Positions 1 to 7,733 of a stretch of 41,498 nucleotides of DNA are shown here, one piece after another. Made by a program: the position numbers and the translations under genes. The stretch is from JBBQTQ01 sp038213135 (GTDB lineage: Bacteria > Actinomycetota > Thermoleophilia > Gaiellales > Gaiellaceae), in the NCBI GenBank assembly GCA_038213135.1, contig JBBQTQ010000013.1:1-41498 (forward strand), given 5' to 3'. The notes beneath the pieces were generated by a model. That model saw nothing but the letters and a program-made list of their open reading frames with translations. It ran no database searches and was not told the DNA's origin. The first letter of the stretch is position 1. Each line of letters starts with the position of its first letter.

Positions 1-1467
1 CCAGGTGACGTAGCCCGCTGCCGCGGCGAGGCCGGACGCGAGTGCGATCCTCAGGTAGGCCAGGAGGGTGTCGGTGAGCTCCAGCCGGCCGTGTCGGCGG
101 CGGAAGAAGACGATCAGCGCCCAGGTACCGGCGATGTTCACGAGTGAAGTCGAGAGCGGAATGCCCCAGACGCCGAGGCGATAGAAGAACGCGTCGAGGA
201 TCGCGTTCAGCGCGAGGTTGCCGAGCGCGATCGCGGTCGGCAGCCAGTTCGACTGCAGGCTGAAGAACGCCCGGTTCAGCATCAGCATCGTCCCGTTGAA
301 GGTCAGGCCGATCGCGAACGCCGCGAGGGCGTTGGAGACGACAGGGGTCTGCTCCGGCGTGAAGTGGCCGCGCTGGTACAGGAGGCGGACGATCGGCTCG
401 GCGAGGACCGCCGAGACGATGCTCGCCGGCACGAGCAGGAAGCCGATCTGCCGCAGGCCTGTGCTCATCCGGTCGCGGAAGCCGCTCATGTCGCCGCGGG
501 CCGCGAGTCGGGCGAGCGACGGGAAGAGCACCGTCGCGATCGCGACCGAGAACATCCCCTGGGGGAGCATGTAGATCCGGAAGGCCTTGTCGATCGCGGT
601 CGGCGCGAGCTGCGGGTCGATCAAGCGCGACGCGAAGATCGAGTCGACGACGGCGTTGAAGTTGATCAGGCCGAGGCTGATCGTCACAGGGACCATCAGC
701 TTGAAGACCAGCTTGACGGCCGGGTCGCGCCAGTCGATCACGAGGTGTAAGCGGTCGTCGCGGCCGCGCAGCCAGGGCATTGGAAGCAGCACCTGGATCA
801 CCGTCGCGATCAGGATCGAGACCGCGTAGATGTAGAGCTTGGTATCGATCGAGTGCGTCTGCGGGACGCCGATCGCAAGCCCCGCGATGATCGCGATGTT
901 CCAGGCGACCGGCGTCAGCGCCGGTACCGAGAAGTGGTCGTAGCTGTTGAGGATCCCGACGACGATCCCCGAGACGCCGAGCAGCGCGACAATCGGGAAG
1001 AGGACGCGCGAGAGCCCGACCGCGAGCGCCTTGTCGCCGCCCGGGTTCCCGAACGGTGCGATCACGAGCGGCGCCAAGACGATGAAGAGCGCGGTCAGGC
1101 CGCCGAGCCCGAGCAGCATCAGCCAGAAGAGGCTCGACGCTACCCGCCAGGCGCGCTTGCGGTCGCCCTTTTCCAGGAGCTCGGTGAAGACCGGCACGAA
1201 TGCCGAGGAGAGCGCCGCGTCCGCGACCAGCGCTCGCACCAGGTTCGGCACCTGGAAGGCAACGGTGAACGCGTTGACCCGGCCGGTGGCGCCGAAGTAG
1301 TAGGCCGCGACGACCTCGCGGACGAGGCCGAGCACGCGCGACAGACCGGTCGCGAGCGAGAAGACGACCGTCGAGACGGCGAGCCGCGACCGGCGACGCT
1401 CTTGCGGCTGAGCGCTCTGGATCGGGGCGGCGCCGACGTCCTCCGGGCCGCCGGCTGACGTCGTCAC
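1..1467 (-). CDS. murJ: Lipid II flippase MurJ (MviN family), 3' end outside window
   Basis: Integral membrane flippase that moves lipid II across the cytoplasmic membrane for peptidoglycan synthesis. Reading leftward from a GTG at 1467 gives 489 open codons that run off the window, so a short C-terminal part is missing (the family is usually about 510-550 residues). After a hydrophilic tail of about 30 residues comes RLAVSTVVFSLATGLSRVLG, then LVREVVAAYYFGATG, NAFTVAFQVPNLVR and ALVADAALSSAFVPVF, the typical MurJ N-terminal signature, followed by repeated hydrophobic helices. No other in-frame ATG/GTG/TTG lies just upstream of 1467, which fixes the start. It diverges from rpsT across 82 bases. 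Confidence 0.93.
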   Translation of the reverse strand, partial: MTTSAGGPEDVGAAPIQSAQPQERRRSRLAVSTVVFSLATGLSRVLGLVREVVAAYYFGATGRVNAFTVAFQVPNLVRALVADAALSSAFVPVFTELLEKGDRKRAWRVASSLFWLMLLGLGGLTALFIVLAPLVIAPFGNPGGDKALAVGLSRVLFPIVALLGVSGIVVGILNSYDHFSVPALTPVAWNIAIIAGLAIGVPQTHSIDTKLYIYAVSILIATVIQVLLPMPWLRGRDDRLHLVIDWRDPAVKLVFKLMVPVTISLGLINFNAVVDSIFASRLIDPQLAPTAIDKAFRIYMLPQGMFSVAIATVLFPSLARLAARGDMSGFRDRMSTGLRQIGFLLVPASIVSAVLAEPIVRLLYQRGHFTPEQTPVVSNALAAFAIGLTFNGTMLMLNRAFFSLQSNWLPTAIALGNLALNAILDAFFYRLGVWGIPLSTSLVNIAGTWALIVFFRRRHGRLELTDTLLAYLRIALASGLAAAAGYVTW

Positions 1468-1522
1468 CGGGGGATCACGAAACGAGCATAGGGAGCGATT
1501 CGGCCTTTGCTACCATCGATCC

Positions 1523-1543
1523 GCCCGCGCAGCGGGCCTTTTT
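1523..1543 (+). promoter_or_regulatory. Terminator-like hairpin immediately upstream of rpsT
   Basis: A perfect 6-bp GC stem (GCCCGC at 1523-1528, GCGGGC at 1532-1537, loop GCA), then C and five T. It ends only 6 bases before the rpsT ATG and occupies the place where a Shine-Dalgarno would sit; none is visible. TACCAT at 1511-1516 could be a -10 box, which would start the transcript at about the foot of the stem. The position suggests a 5'UTR control element for S20, but this is inference. Confidence 0.5.
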
Positions 1544-1549
1544 ACGGAT

Positions 1550-1816
1550 ATGCCGAACATCAAGCAGCAGAAGAAGCGCGTTCGCCTCGCTGGCCGGCAA
1601 CGGCTGGAGAACCTCCGCTACCGCTCGACGGTCAAGACGCTGACGCGCCGGCTGCGGACTGCAGTCGAGGACGGAGACAAGGCGAAGATCGACGAGGAGC
1701 ACCGCACGCTCGTCCGCTCGATCGACCGGGCGGCGACTCAGGGTGCCCTGCACAGGAACACCGCCGCGCGCAAGAAGGCTCAGGCCGCGAAGCTCGTCGC
1801 CGCCAAGCCTTCCTAG
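1550..1816 (+). CDS. rpsT: 30S ribosomal protein S20
   Basis: An 88-residue basic protein starting MPNIKQQKKRVR, with the two long helices and Lys/Arg-rich ends of ribosomal protein S20, which binds 16S rRNA during early 30S assembly. Length matches the family (85-90). The pairing with convergent holA is common in bacteria. Its TAG stop shares the CTAG at 1813-1816 with the holA stop. The leader is unusual: a terminator-like hairpin instead of a visible Shine-Dalgarno. Confidence 0.95.
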   Translation: MPNIKQQKKRVRLAGRQRLENLRYRSTVKTLTRRLRTAVEDGDKAKIDEEHRTLVRSIDRAATQGALHRNTAARKKAQAAKLVAAKPS

Positions 1817-2757
1817 CTTCGCCGCGTAATCTCGACGATCGTCCGCTCGAGCTCCAGCTCGTCGGGTAGCCGCGTCCCGCCCTTCGTGGCGAAGTCGACG
1901 TGGGCCAGTTTCACGACCGCGTCGTCGAGCTCTGCTTCCGAGAAGTTCCGTGCATGAGCGAAGGCGTTCTCGGCGGCGAAGGGATGCACCTTCAGCTTCG
2001 TCGCCGCCTCTCGGGGGCGAACGCCTTCCGCTTCGAGCCTGGCGCAGGCCTTGACGCGGCGGACATGCGCGGCGAGGCGGCCGACGATCGCCGGAATCGT
2101 GGTTTCCTCGAGCAGCGTCTCCGTCACGCGAAGGGCACCCACCACGTCGCGCTTGCCCCACGCGTCGTTGAGCGCGAAGCTCGGCGCCTCCGCGCGCGGC
2201 GCCACGAGGCGGGCCACCTCCTCCTCGCCGATCGGCTCGCCGGCGGCCCAGATCGCGAGCTTCTCGATCTCGTTGGCGAGCTCGTCGAGGTTCTCCCCCA
2301 CGAACTCGACGAGCAGCCGGCAGGCGGGCGCGTCGGCGATCGCCTTCTGGCGTGCGAACTGCTCGGCGACCCAGGCCGGAAGCTGCCTCTTCGGAACGTC
2401 GTAGACGAGCAGCTCGCCTGCCTTTGCACAGGCTTTCGCGAGCGGCGCGTCCTTCTTCAGCTCCTCGGCGACGAGCGCGAGCACGGTCTCCGGCGTCGGT
2501 GCGGCCAGGTAGGCAGCGATCGCCTTCGTGTCCGCGGCTTTCCAGCGGTCGACCTGGTCGACGTAGATGAGGCGCCCCCCGCCCGCGAAGAGTCCGAGCG
2601 CGTTGCAGGCCGCGACTGCATCCTCCCCGCTTGCGTCGCTCGCCGAGAGGAGCTCGACGGCGTCCGCCTCGAAGCGCGCCCGCAGGCGCTCGACTGCGCG
2701 CGCGATCTTGGGCCGGTCGCTGCCGGTGAGGAGGTAGACAGGCTTCAGGTCCGGCAT
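1813..2757 (-). CDS. holA: DNA polymerase III delta subunit HolA
   Basis: Clamp-loader delta subunit that opens the sliding clamp during replication. Starting at the ATG at 2757 gives 314 residues beginning MPDLKPVYLLTGSD, the N-terminal AAA-like fold of delta. Further on are LIYVDQVDRWK, ETVLALVAEELKKDAPLAKA and a helical C-terminal domain with IPAIVGRLAAHVRRVK, all typical of the family. A TTG at 2766 could add three residues. The gene overlaps the end of comEC by 13 bases, so it belongs to the comEA-comEC-holA operon, a common actinobacterial order. Confidence 0.9.
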   Translation of the reverse strand: MPDLKPVYLLTGSDRPKIARAVERLRARFEADAVELLSASDASGEDAVAACNALGLFAGGGRLIYVDQVDRWKAADTKAIAAYLAAPTPETVLALVAEELKKDAPLAKACAKAGELLVYDVPKRQLPAWVAEQFARQKAIADAPACRLLVEFVGENLDELANEIEKLAIWAAGEPIGEEEVARLVAPRAEAPSFALNDAWGKRDVVGALRVTETLLEETTIPAIVGRLAAHVRRVKACARLEAEGVRPREAATKLKVHPFAAENAFAHARNFSEAELDDAVVKLAHVDFATKGGTRLPDELELERTIVEITRRS

Positions 2758-4190
2758 CGCTGCCAAGCATAGGCGGCCACTCCGAGCGTGCAGAGAGCGA
2801 CGATCGCGGCCGCGCTACCGGACTGCACCTGCGCAAACGGGAGGCCGCCGACCGCACGTGCGCACCCGGCGAGGTACTCGGCGCACCACCCGTTCAGCCA
2901 GGCGAGCGCGTGGGCGACACCCGGCGCGAGCGGTGCGAACGCAGCGGTTGCGAACGCGAGGTAGAGGAGCGGCGGCACGATCGGCGCCGCAGCCGCGTTC
3001 GCGATCACGGTCAGGACGGGCACCGAGTGGAACTGGAACCAAAGCACCGGCGCGGTCGCGACGCCGCACGCTGTCGAGATCGCGATCCCGAGCCGGAGCC
3101 AGCGAGGTAGCGGGTATCCCTCCAGGAATCGTTCGATTCTCGGCGCGAGCGTGAAGATCGCAACGACGGCGGCGAACGACAGCTGGAAGCCCGCGTCGAA
3201 GACCGTGTACGGGTTCCACGCGAGCAGCACGAGGGCGGCGAGCAGCAGGAACTGCCAACGGTCCCGCTGCCTCGCCGTCAGCCAGGCGAGCGAACCGAGT
3301 GCGCCCGCGATGCCGGCCCGGAGCACGGAAGGCTGCGCCCCGACCGCCAGGACGTACGCGCCCATGCTCCCGAGCGCCCCGAGCTCGCCGAGCCAGCGAG
3401 GGAGGCCGAGCAGCCAGCCGAGCAGCAGTGCTCCGCCGGCGACGAGCGCGATGTTCTCGCCGGAGACGGCCATCAGGTGGTAGAGACCCGAGGCGCGGAA
3501 ACGCAGGCGAAGGTCCGCCGAGACATCCTGGTCGTCGCCGAGCACGAACCCTGCGAGCAGGGCACGGCGCTCGCCTTGGAGTCCAGGCGACAATCGTCTC
3601 GCAAGCCAGGCGTGAATCGCGTCGCCGACGCCGGCCAGCCCACCGCGCCGACCCACGACCCGCCAGCTATCGCCCTTGAGGACCACGTGCACCCCGTGCC
3701 GGCGAAGCCATGTGGCCTCGTCGAAGCCGTTCGACGGGGCGCGCGGACGTCCAAGCACGCCGAGCACCTCGAGCAACGAGCCCTGGGGCGGCGAACGGCC
3801 GACCGGTAACTCCAGCAGGATCGGTTCGGAGATGGAAAGCGTGCCGAAGCGTTCGACCCGCGCCGGCACTCGCACCTGGAAGCGGCTCGAGCGCGGTGGC
3901 CCCGTCACGACAACCCGCGCGCGCTCGGATGTCCCGATGAATCGAGACAGCGGACTGCGGTCGAGCGCGTCGAGGCGCGCGCTACCCCACCAGAGCCCGG
4001 CGAGCAGGAGTGCTCCCAGCACGACCGTCGTGCGGGCGTGCGCCTCGGTGACGAAGGCGAGAAGGACCAACCCGGCGGCGACGGCCAGAACGGCGAGGCT
4101 GCTCGTGCGCGCGAAATTCGCCGCGGCGATCCCACAGCACAAGATCCCTACGAGCCAGCGCGGTGTCAGCCGCGGGACAAGGACGGTCAC
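2745..4190 (-). CDS. comEC: ComEC/Rec2-type DNA uptake channel, without nuclease domain
   Basis: Inner-membrane channel for single-stranded DNA in natural transformation. The GTG at 4190 overlaps the comEA stop as GTGA and gives 481 residues. The N-terminal third has membrane helices and the DUF4131-like region; the middle contains GLYHLMAVSGENIALVAGG, the hallmark of the Competence domain, followed by many helices ending near AYAWQRCRT. ComEC proteins of about 700-800 residues carry a C-terminal metallo-beta-lactamase-like domain; here the frame stops right after the membrane part and holA follows at once, so that domain is absent. Confidence 0.9.
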   Translation of the reverse strand: MTVLVPRLTPRWLVGILCCGIAAANFARTSSLAVLAVAAGLVLLAFVTEAHARTTVVLGALLLAGLWWGSARLDALDRSPLSRFIGTSERARVVVTGPPRSSRFQVRVPARVERFGTLSISEPILLELPVGRSPPQGSLLEVLGVLGRPRAPSNGFDEATWLRRHGVHVVLKGDSWRVVGRRGGLAGVGDAIHAWLARRLSPGLQGERRALLAGFVLGDDQDVSADLRLRFRASGLYHLMAVSGENIALVAGGALLLGWLLGLPRWLGELGALGSMGAYVLAVGAQPSVLRAGIAGALGSLAWLTARQRDRWQFLLLAALVLLAWNPYTVFDAGFQLSFAAVVAIFTLAPRIERFLEGYPLPRWLRLGIAISTACGVATAPVLWFQFHSVPVLTVIANAAAAPIVPPLLYLAFATAAFAPLAPGVAHALAWLNGWCAEYLAGCARAVGGLPFAQVQSGSAAAIVALCTLGVAAYAWQRCRT

Positions 4191-4771
4191 GGCACCACGA
4201 GCCCCCGGAGCTGCGCCAGACGCGCTGGGCCGATTCCCGGAATCGCATCGAGCTCGTCGACGGAGTGAAACGCACCGTGCCTCGTCCGGAAGTCGATGAT
4301 CTTCTGCGCGGTGACAGGCCCCACGCCCGGCAGCGAATCGAGCTGCTCGGCGGTTGCGGTACTGAGCTGAACGGGCGCCGTCGCTGCGCTGCCGCTGCCC
4401 GACCCTGGCGCGACCGGCGCTCCGCCCGCCACGTGCCGGGGAACGACGACCTGCTCTCCATCCGCGAGCGGCGCAGCCAGGTTGACCTGGTCGAGGTCGG
4501 CCTTCGCGGTCGCGCCCCCCGCCCGCGCAAGGGCGTCCGCGATGCGCGTGCCGTGAGGCAGGCGGTAGAGACCCGGTCGCCGCACCGCACCGACGACATC
4601 CACGAACATCCGCGCGACAGCCGCCGGCGCACGCACAGGCGCGACGATCGGAGCCGCCTGCGGCGCCGGCGCGCCGGTATGGACTAGGAACCTCCCCGCG
4701 AGCAATACGACCGCGAGTCCCCCGAGCCCGAGCAGGACGAGTCGACGGTGAGCGACCAGCAACGCTTGCAT
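4187..4771 (-). CDS. comEA: ComEA-type DNA receptor (SLBB plus helix-hairpin-helix)
   Basis: A 194-residue membrane-anchored DNA-binding protein of the competence machinery. Residues about 10-30 form one transmembrane anchor (LVLLGLGGLAVVLLAGRFLV). An Ala/Pro-rich linker leads into a SLBB domain (about 53-112, VDVVGAVRRPGLYRLPHG). The C-terminal 60 residues are a tandem helix-hairpin-helix DNA-binding domain (LDSLPGVGPVTAQKIIDFR and LDAIPGIGPARLAQLRGL). First gene of the comEA-comEC-holA operon. CATAAT, about 15 bases upstream of the ATG, is AT-rich for this region and may be a -10 box, giving a nearly leaderless transcript. Confidence 0.93.
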   Translation of the reverse strand: MQALLVAHRRLVLLGLGGLAVVLLAGRFLVHTGAPAPQAAPIVAPVRAPAAVARMFVDVVGAVRRPGLYRLPHGTRIADALARAGGATAKADLDQVNLAAPLADGEQVVVPRHVAGGAPVAPGSGSGSAATAPVQLSTATAEQLDSLPGVGPVTAQKIIDFRTRHGAFHSVDELDAIPGIGPARLAQLRGLVVP

Positions 4772-4854
4772 CTGTCGTCAATTATGACAACGCAGAGCGA
4801 GGCGGATTGTGGCGAAAGCGTGACTAATGCTCCCCAAGCGGGCATGATTCGTGT

Positions 4855-5175
4855 ATGGGAGCCCTCGCCCTACTGGCGATCGCCACCGGTCTCTTCGGCC
4901 AGGTTCGAGTCGGCCCGACCACGCCGGTCTGCGTGGCTGGACAGCCGTGCGATCGCCCGGCCCAGGTGACGCTCGTGTTCAACCGCCCTGGCCACAAGTA
5001 CCGGGTCGCGACGAAGATGACCGGCGCGTACCGGATCGCGCTCCCGGCAGGGGTCTACGTCGTCAGCACCGTCCAGCGGATCGGCATGTACCCGAACATC
5101 TCTCCTCGCACCGCGCGCGTGACGACCAGCGGCTTCCGCCACGTCGACTTCTCGATCGACACCGGGATCCGCTAG
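4855..5175 (+). CDS. Small exported protein with a carboxypeptidase-regulatory-like fold
   Basis: 106 residues, not assigned to a named family. The N-terminus (MGALALLAIATGLFG) is a short hydrophobic segment that could be a signal peptide or an anchor. The remainder reads as a beta-sandwich of the kind seen in carboxypeptidase regulatory-like domains (VTLVFNRPGHKYRV, AYRIALPAGVYVVST). Two Cys lie at positions 26 and 32. It is transcribed alone, away from comEA, and converges with leuS, sharing the stop-codon bases CTAG at 5172-5175. The coding call rests on clean codon use and the sensible fold. Confidence 0.6.
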   Translation: MGALALLAIATGLFGQVRVGPTTPVCVAGQPCDRPAQVTLVFNRPGHKYRVATKMTGAYRIALPAGVYVVSTVQRIGMYPNISPRTARVTTSGFRHVDFSIDTGIR

Positions 5176-7535
5176 CCGACGACGAGATTCACGAGCTTGC
5201 CCGGCACGACGATCGCCTGCCGGATCTGCTTCCCGTCGAGCTGCGCCTGCACCTTGGGGGAGGCCTTCGCCCGCGCGACCAGCTCGTCCTCGCCAAGCTC
5301 GGCGGAGACCTCGAACCGGTCGCGCACCTTCCCGTTGACCTGGATCACGAGCTCGAACGTCTCGCTCTCGAGCATCGCCTGATCGACGACGGGCCAGGGC
5401 TGCTCCCAAAGGCGCTCGTGGCCGAGCGCCTGCCAGAGCTCCTCGGCAACGTGCGGGGCGTAGGGCTGGATGAGCGAGACCGCGGTCTCGGCGGCGAAGC
5501 GGGCGCCCGGCGCCGCGGGATCTCGCGCAAGCTCGTTGAGGAGCTCCATCACCGCGGAGAGGGCGGTGTTGAACGAGAACCGGCGGCCGACGTCATCTGT
5601 CACCTTCGCGATCGTCGCGTGCGCCTTGCGCGTGAGCGGCCCGGCGGCCTCGTCGGCGGGGGCCCCCGCCACTTCGCCGACCACCCGCCAGAGCCGCCGG
5701 ACGAACCGGGAGATTCCCTCGATACCCGTGTCCGTCCACTCCATGTCCTGGTCGGCCGGGCCGATGAAGAGGATGTAGAGGCGCACGGCGTCGGCGCCGT
5801 GATCGGCGACGAGGTCGTCGGGGCCGAGCACGTTGCCCTTCGACTTCGACATCTTCGTGCCGCCCATCTGCACCCAGCCCTGGTGGAACAAGCGCGCAAA
5901 CGGCTCGCGGAAGCCGAGCAGCCCCAGCTCGTTCATCACCTTGACGAAGAAGCGCGAGTAGAGCAGGTGCCCCGTCGCGTGGTCGATGCCGCCGATGTAC
6001 TGGTCGACCGGCAGCCAGTAGTCGACGGCCTCGCGGTCGAACGGAGCGTCGTCGTTGTGCGGGTCGACGTATCGGAGGAAGTACCACGACGAGTCGACGA
6101 ACGTGTCCATCGTGTCGGCCTCCCGCTTGGCGGGCCCTCCGCAGCTCGGACAAGCCACGTTCAGCCATTCGAGGTTGGAAGCAAGCGGGGGCACGCCCTT
6201 CGGCCGGTAGTCCTCGACCTCGGGCAGCACCACCGGCAGCTGCTCCTCGGGCACCGGGACGAGCCCACAGCCCTCGCAATGGATGATCGGAATCGGACAG
6301 CCCCAGTAGCGCTGCCGCGAGAAGCTCCAGTCGCGCAGCCGGTAGGAGACGGCCGCGGCGCCGAGCCCCTGCTCACGGAGCATCTCGACGATCGCCGCCT
6401 TCGCTTCGTTCGCCGGCCGCCCGTCGAACGGTCCCGAGTTGACGAGCTCCCCCTCCTCCGTCACGACCTCGACGATCGGCAGCTCGAAGGTCTCGGCGAA
6501 CTGGCGGTCGCGCTCGTCGTGAGCCGGGACGGCCATGATCGCGCCGGTGCCGTAGTCCATCAGGACGTAGTCGGCGACCCAGATCGGCAGCCGCTCACCG
6601 TTCACGGGATTCGTCGCGTATTGACCGGTGAAGACACCCGTCTTCTCGTCCTCCGCGGCACGCTCCTCGCCGCGCTTGGCTGCGGTCTGGCGGGCGTACG
6701 CGAGCACGTCGTCCCCGCCGATGCGCTCCACCAGCGGGTGCTCCGGCGCGAGCACGAAGAAGGTTGCGCCGTAGAGCGTGTCGGGTCGCGTCGTGAAGAC
6801 GGGGATGTCGAGGTCCAGCTCGTCGACGCGGAAGAGGATCTCGGCGCCCTCACTGCGGCCGATCCAGTTGCGCTGGATCGCCATCGTCCGCTCCGGCCAC
6901 TCGCCACCGGGCGGCAGGTCGTACCGGAGCAGCTCGTCCGCGTAGGCGGTGATCTTGAAGAACCACTGCTCGAGGTTTCGCGACTCGACCTGGGCGCCGC
7001 AGCGCTCGCAGCGCCCGTCGATCACGTACTCGTTGGCGACGACGGTCTGGTCGTTCGGACACCAGTTGACCGGCGCCGCCTTCCGGTACGCCAGGCCGCG
7101 CTCGAAGAACTTCAGGAAGAGCCACTGCGTCCAGCGATAGAAGTCGGGGTTGTGGGCGCCGACCTCGCGCTCCCAGTCGATCGCCCAGCCCAACCGCTTA
7201 ATCTGGATGCGGATCGCCTCGATGTTCGTCTCGACGATCTCCCGCGGGTGGCCGCCTTCGCGTATTGCCGCGTTCTCCGCGGGTAGACCGAACGAGTCCC
7301 AGCCCATCGGCCGGAGAACCGTCGAGCCGTTCCGCCGCCGGAAGTGGGTGATGACGTCGCCCATCGTGTAGTTCAGGACGTGACCCATGTGCAGCGTCCC
7401 GGAGGGGTACGGCAGCATCTCGAGCTGGTAGAAGTGGCGCGCGGCGCCGGGCAGATTGGGGACGTGGAAAGCCCGCTCGTCCTCCCAGACGCGCTGCCAC
7501 TTCTCCTCGATTGTCGCTGCGTCGTATCGATCCAT
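5172..7535 (-). CDS. leuS: Leucyl-tRNA synthetase
   Basis: Class Ia synthetase that charges tRNA-Leu. The ATG at 7535 (MDRYDAATIEEKWQ) has GAGG five bases upstream and gives 787 residues. The open frame extends about 58 codons further upstream, but that stretch is the leader and attenuator, not protein. PYPSGTLHMGH (residues 43-52) is the HIGH motif and GGTKMSKSKGN is KMSKS. The editing (CP1) domain has TTRPDTLYGATFF and the zinc-type CxxC pairs CERCGAQ and CEGCGL. The C-terminal anticodon-binding domain ends VVPGKLVNLVVG. Expression is probably set by the upstream leucine leader peptide. Confidence 0.97.
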   Translation of the reverse strand: MDRYDAATIEEKWQRVWEDERAFHVPNLPGAARHFYQLEMLPYPSGTLHMGHVLNYTMGDVITHFRRRNGSTVLRPMGWDSFGLPAENAAIREGGHPREIVETNIEAIRIQIKRLGWAIDWEREVGAHNPDFYRWTQWLFLKFFERGLAYRKAAPVNWCPNDQTVVANEYVIDGRCERCGAQVESRNLEQWFFKITAYADELLRYDLPPGGEWPERTMAIQRNWIGRSEGAEILFRVDELDLDIPVFTTRPDTLYGATFFVLAPEHPLVERIGGDDVLAYARQTAAKRGEERAAEDEKTGVFTGQYATNPVNGERLPIWVADYVLMDYGTGAIMAVPAHDERDRQFAETFELPIVEVVTEEGELVNSGPFDGRPANEAKAAIVEMLREQGLGAAAVSYRLRDWSFSRQRYWGCPIPIIHCEGCGLVPVPEEQLPVVLPEVEDYRPKGVPPLASNLEWLNVACPSCGGPAKREADTMDTFVDSSWYFLRYVDPHNDDAPFDREAVDYWLPVDQYIGGIDHATGHLLYSRFFVKVMNELGLLGFREPFARLFHQGWVQMGGTKMSKSKGNVLGPDDLVADHGADAVRLYILFIGPADQDMEWTDTGIEGISRFVRRLWRVVGEVAGAPADEAAGPLTRKAHATIAKVTDDVGRRFSFNTALSAVMELLNELARDPAAPGARFAAETAVSLIQPYAPHVAEELWQALGHERLWEQPWPVVDQAMLESETFELVIQVNGKVRDRFEVSAELGEDELVARAKASPKVQAQLDGKQIRQAIVVPGKLVNLVVG

Positions 7536-7550
7536 TCGCACCTCGGAGAC

Positions 7551-7574
7551 AAAAAAGCCTCTCGCGTGAGAGGC
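7551..7574 (-). terminator. Attenuator terminator of the leuS leader
   Basis: Read leftward, a perfect 7-bp stem (GCCTCTC, loop ACGC, GAGAGGC) followed by six T, placed between the leader peptide and the leuS Shine-Dalgarno. Its 5' arm and loop, CTCTCaCGCG (7563-7572), can instead pair with upstream CGCGAGAG (7584-7591), which would break the terminator. A stem further upstream (GGAAGC 7605-7610 with GCTTCC 7579-7584, plus CGCGG/CCGCG inside) captures that same CGCGAGAG. These are the three alternative helices expected of a ribosome-controlled attenuator. Confidence 0.8.
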
Positions 7575-7614
7575 CGGGGGAAGCTCTCGCGGCGGGGCCG
7601 CGCTGCTTCCTTCG

Positions 7615-7635
7615 CTACGGAAGAAGAACCTGCAT
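7615..7635 (-). CDS. Leucine leader peptide MQVLLP of the leuS attenuator
   Basis: Six-codon ORF, ATG CAG GTT CTT CTT CCG TAG, between a predicted promoter and the leuS attenuator terminator. It has two adjacent Leu codons, both CTT, whereas neighbouring genes use almost only CTC and CTG. A ribosome stalled on these codons for lack of Leu-tRNA would cover the start of the GGAAGC arm at 7605-7610, so that the antiterminator forms and leuS is transcribed. The predicted start site (A at about 7638) lies three bases upstream of the ATG, so translation would be nearly leaderless. Too short for ordinary gene finding. Confidence 0.7.
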   Translation of the reverse strand: MQVLLP

Positions 7636-7644
7636 CGTGAGCCA

Positions 7645-7673
7645 AATGTACCAACTGGTAGCGTCGCCGTCAT
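7645..7673 (-). promoter_or_regulatory. Predicted leuS leader promoter
   Basis: On the minus strand ATGACG (-35, 7668-7673), a 17-base spacer and TACATT (-10, 7645-7650). Transcription would begin at about 7638, three bases before the leader peptide ATG. The spacing and the fit to the downstream attenuator support it; the hexamers are only moderately close to the sigma-70 consensus. Confidence 0.5.
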
Positions 7674-7733
7674 GCGGCGGATCCCGTTCGCGAGCGGCCC
7701 GCCGATCATGATCGAGGTCGAAGGGCTCGTCCC

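Noticed and set aside
853..1458. Rightward ORFs opposite murJ
   Set aside because: Shadows of murJ, which has membrane-flippase signatures in its own frame.
4851..7286. 811-codon rightward ORF opposite leuS
   Set aside because: Shadow of leuS; Arg/Asp/His-rich with no recognisable domain.
7551..7640. T-box riboswitch for leuS
   Set aside because: No conserved T-box sequence (the TGGN-containing antiterminator bulge) or long Stem I is present; leader peptide and three-helix logic explain the region better.
7536..7709. N-terminal extension of leuS by 58 codons
   Set aside because: This stretch holds the promoter, leader peptide and terminator; LeuS homology starts at MDRYDA and the ATG at 7535 has its own GAGG.
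7640..7733. Lysine riboswitch before lysA
   Set aside because: Fewer than 100 bases are available between the leuS promoter and lysA, and no lysine-riboswitch core motifs are seen.
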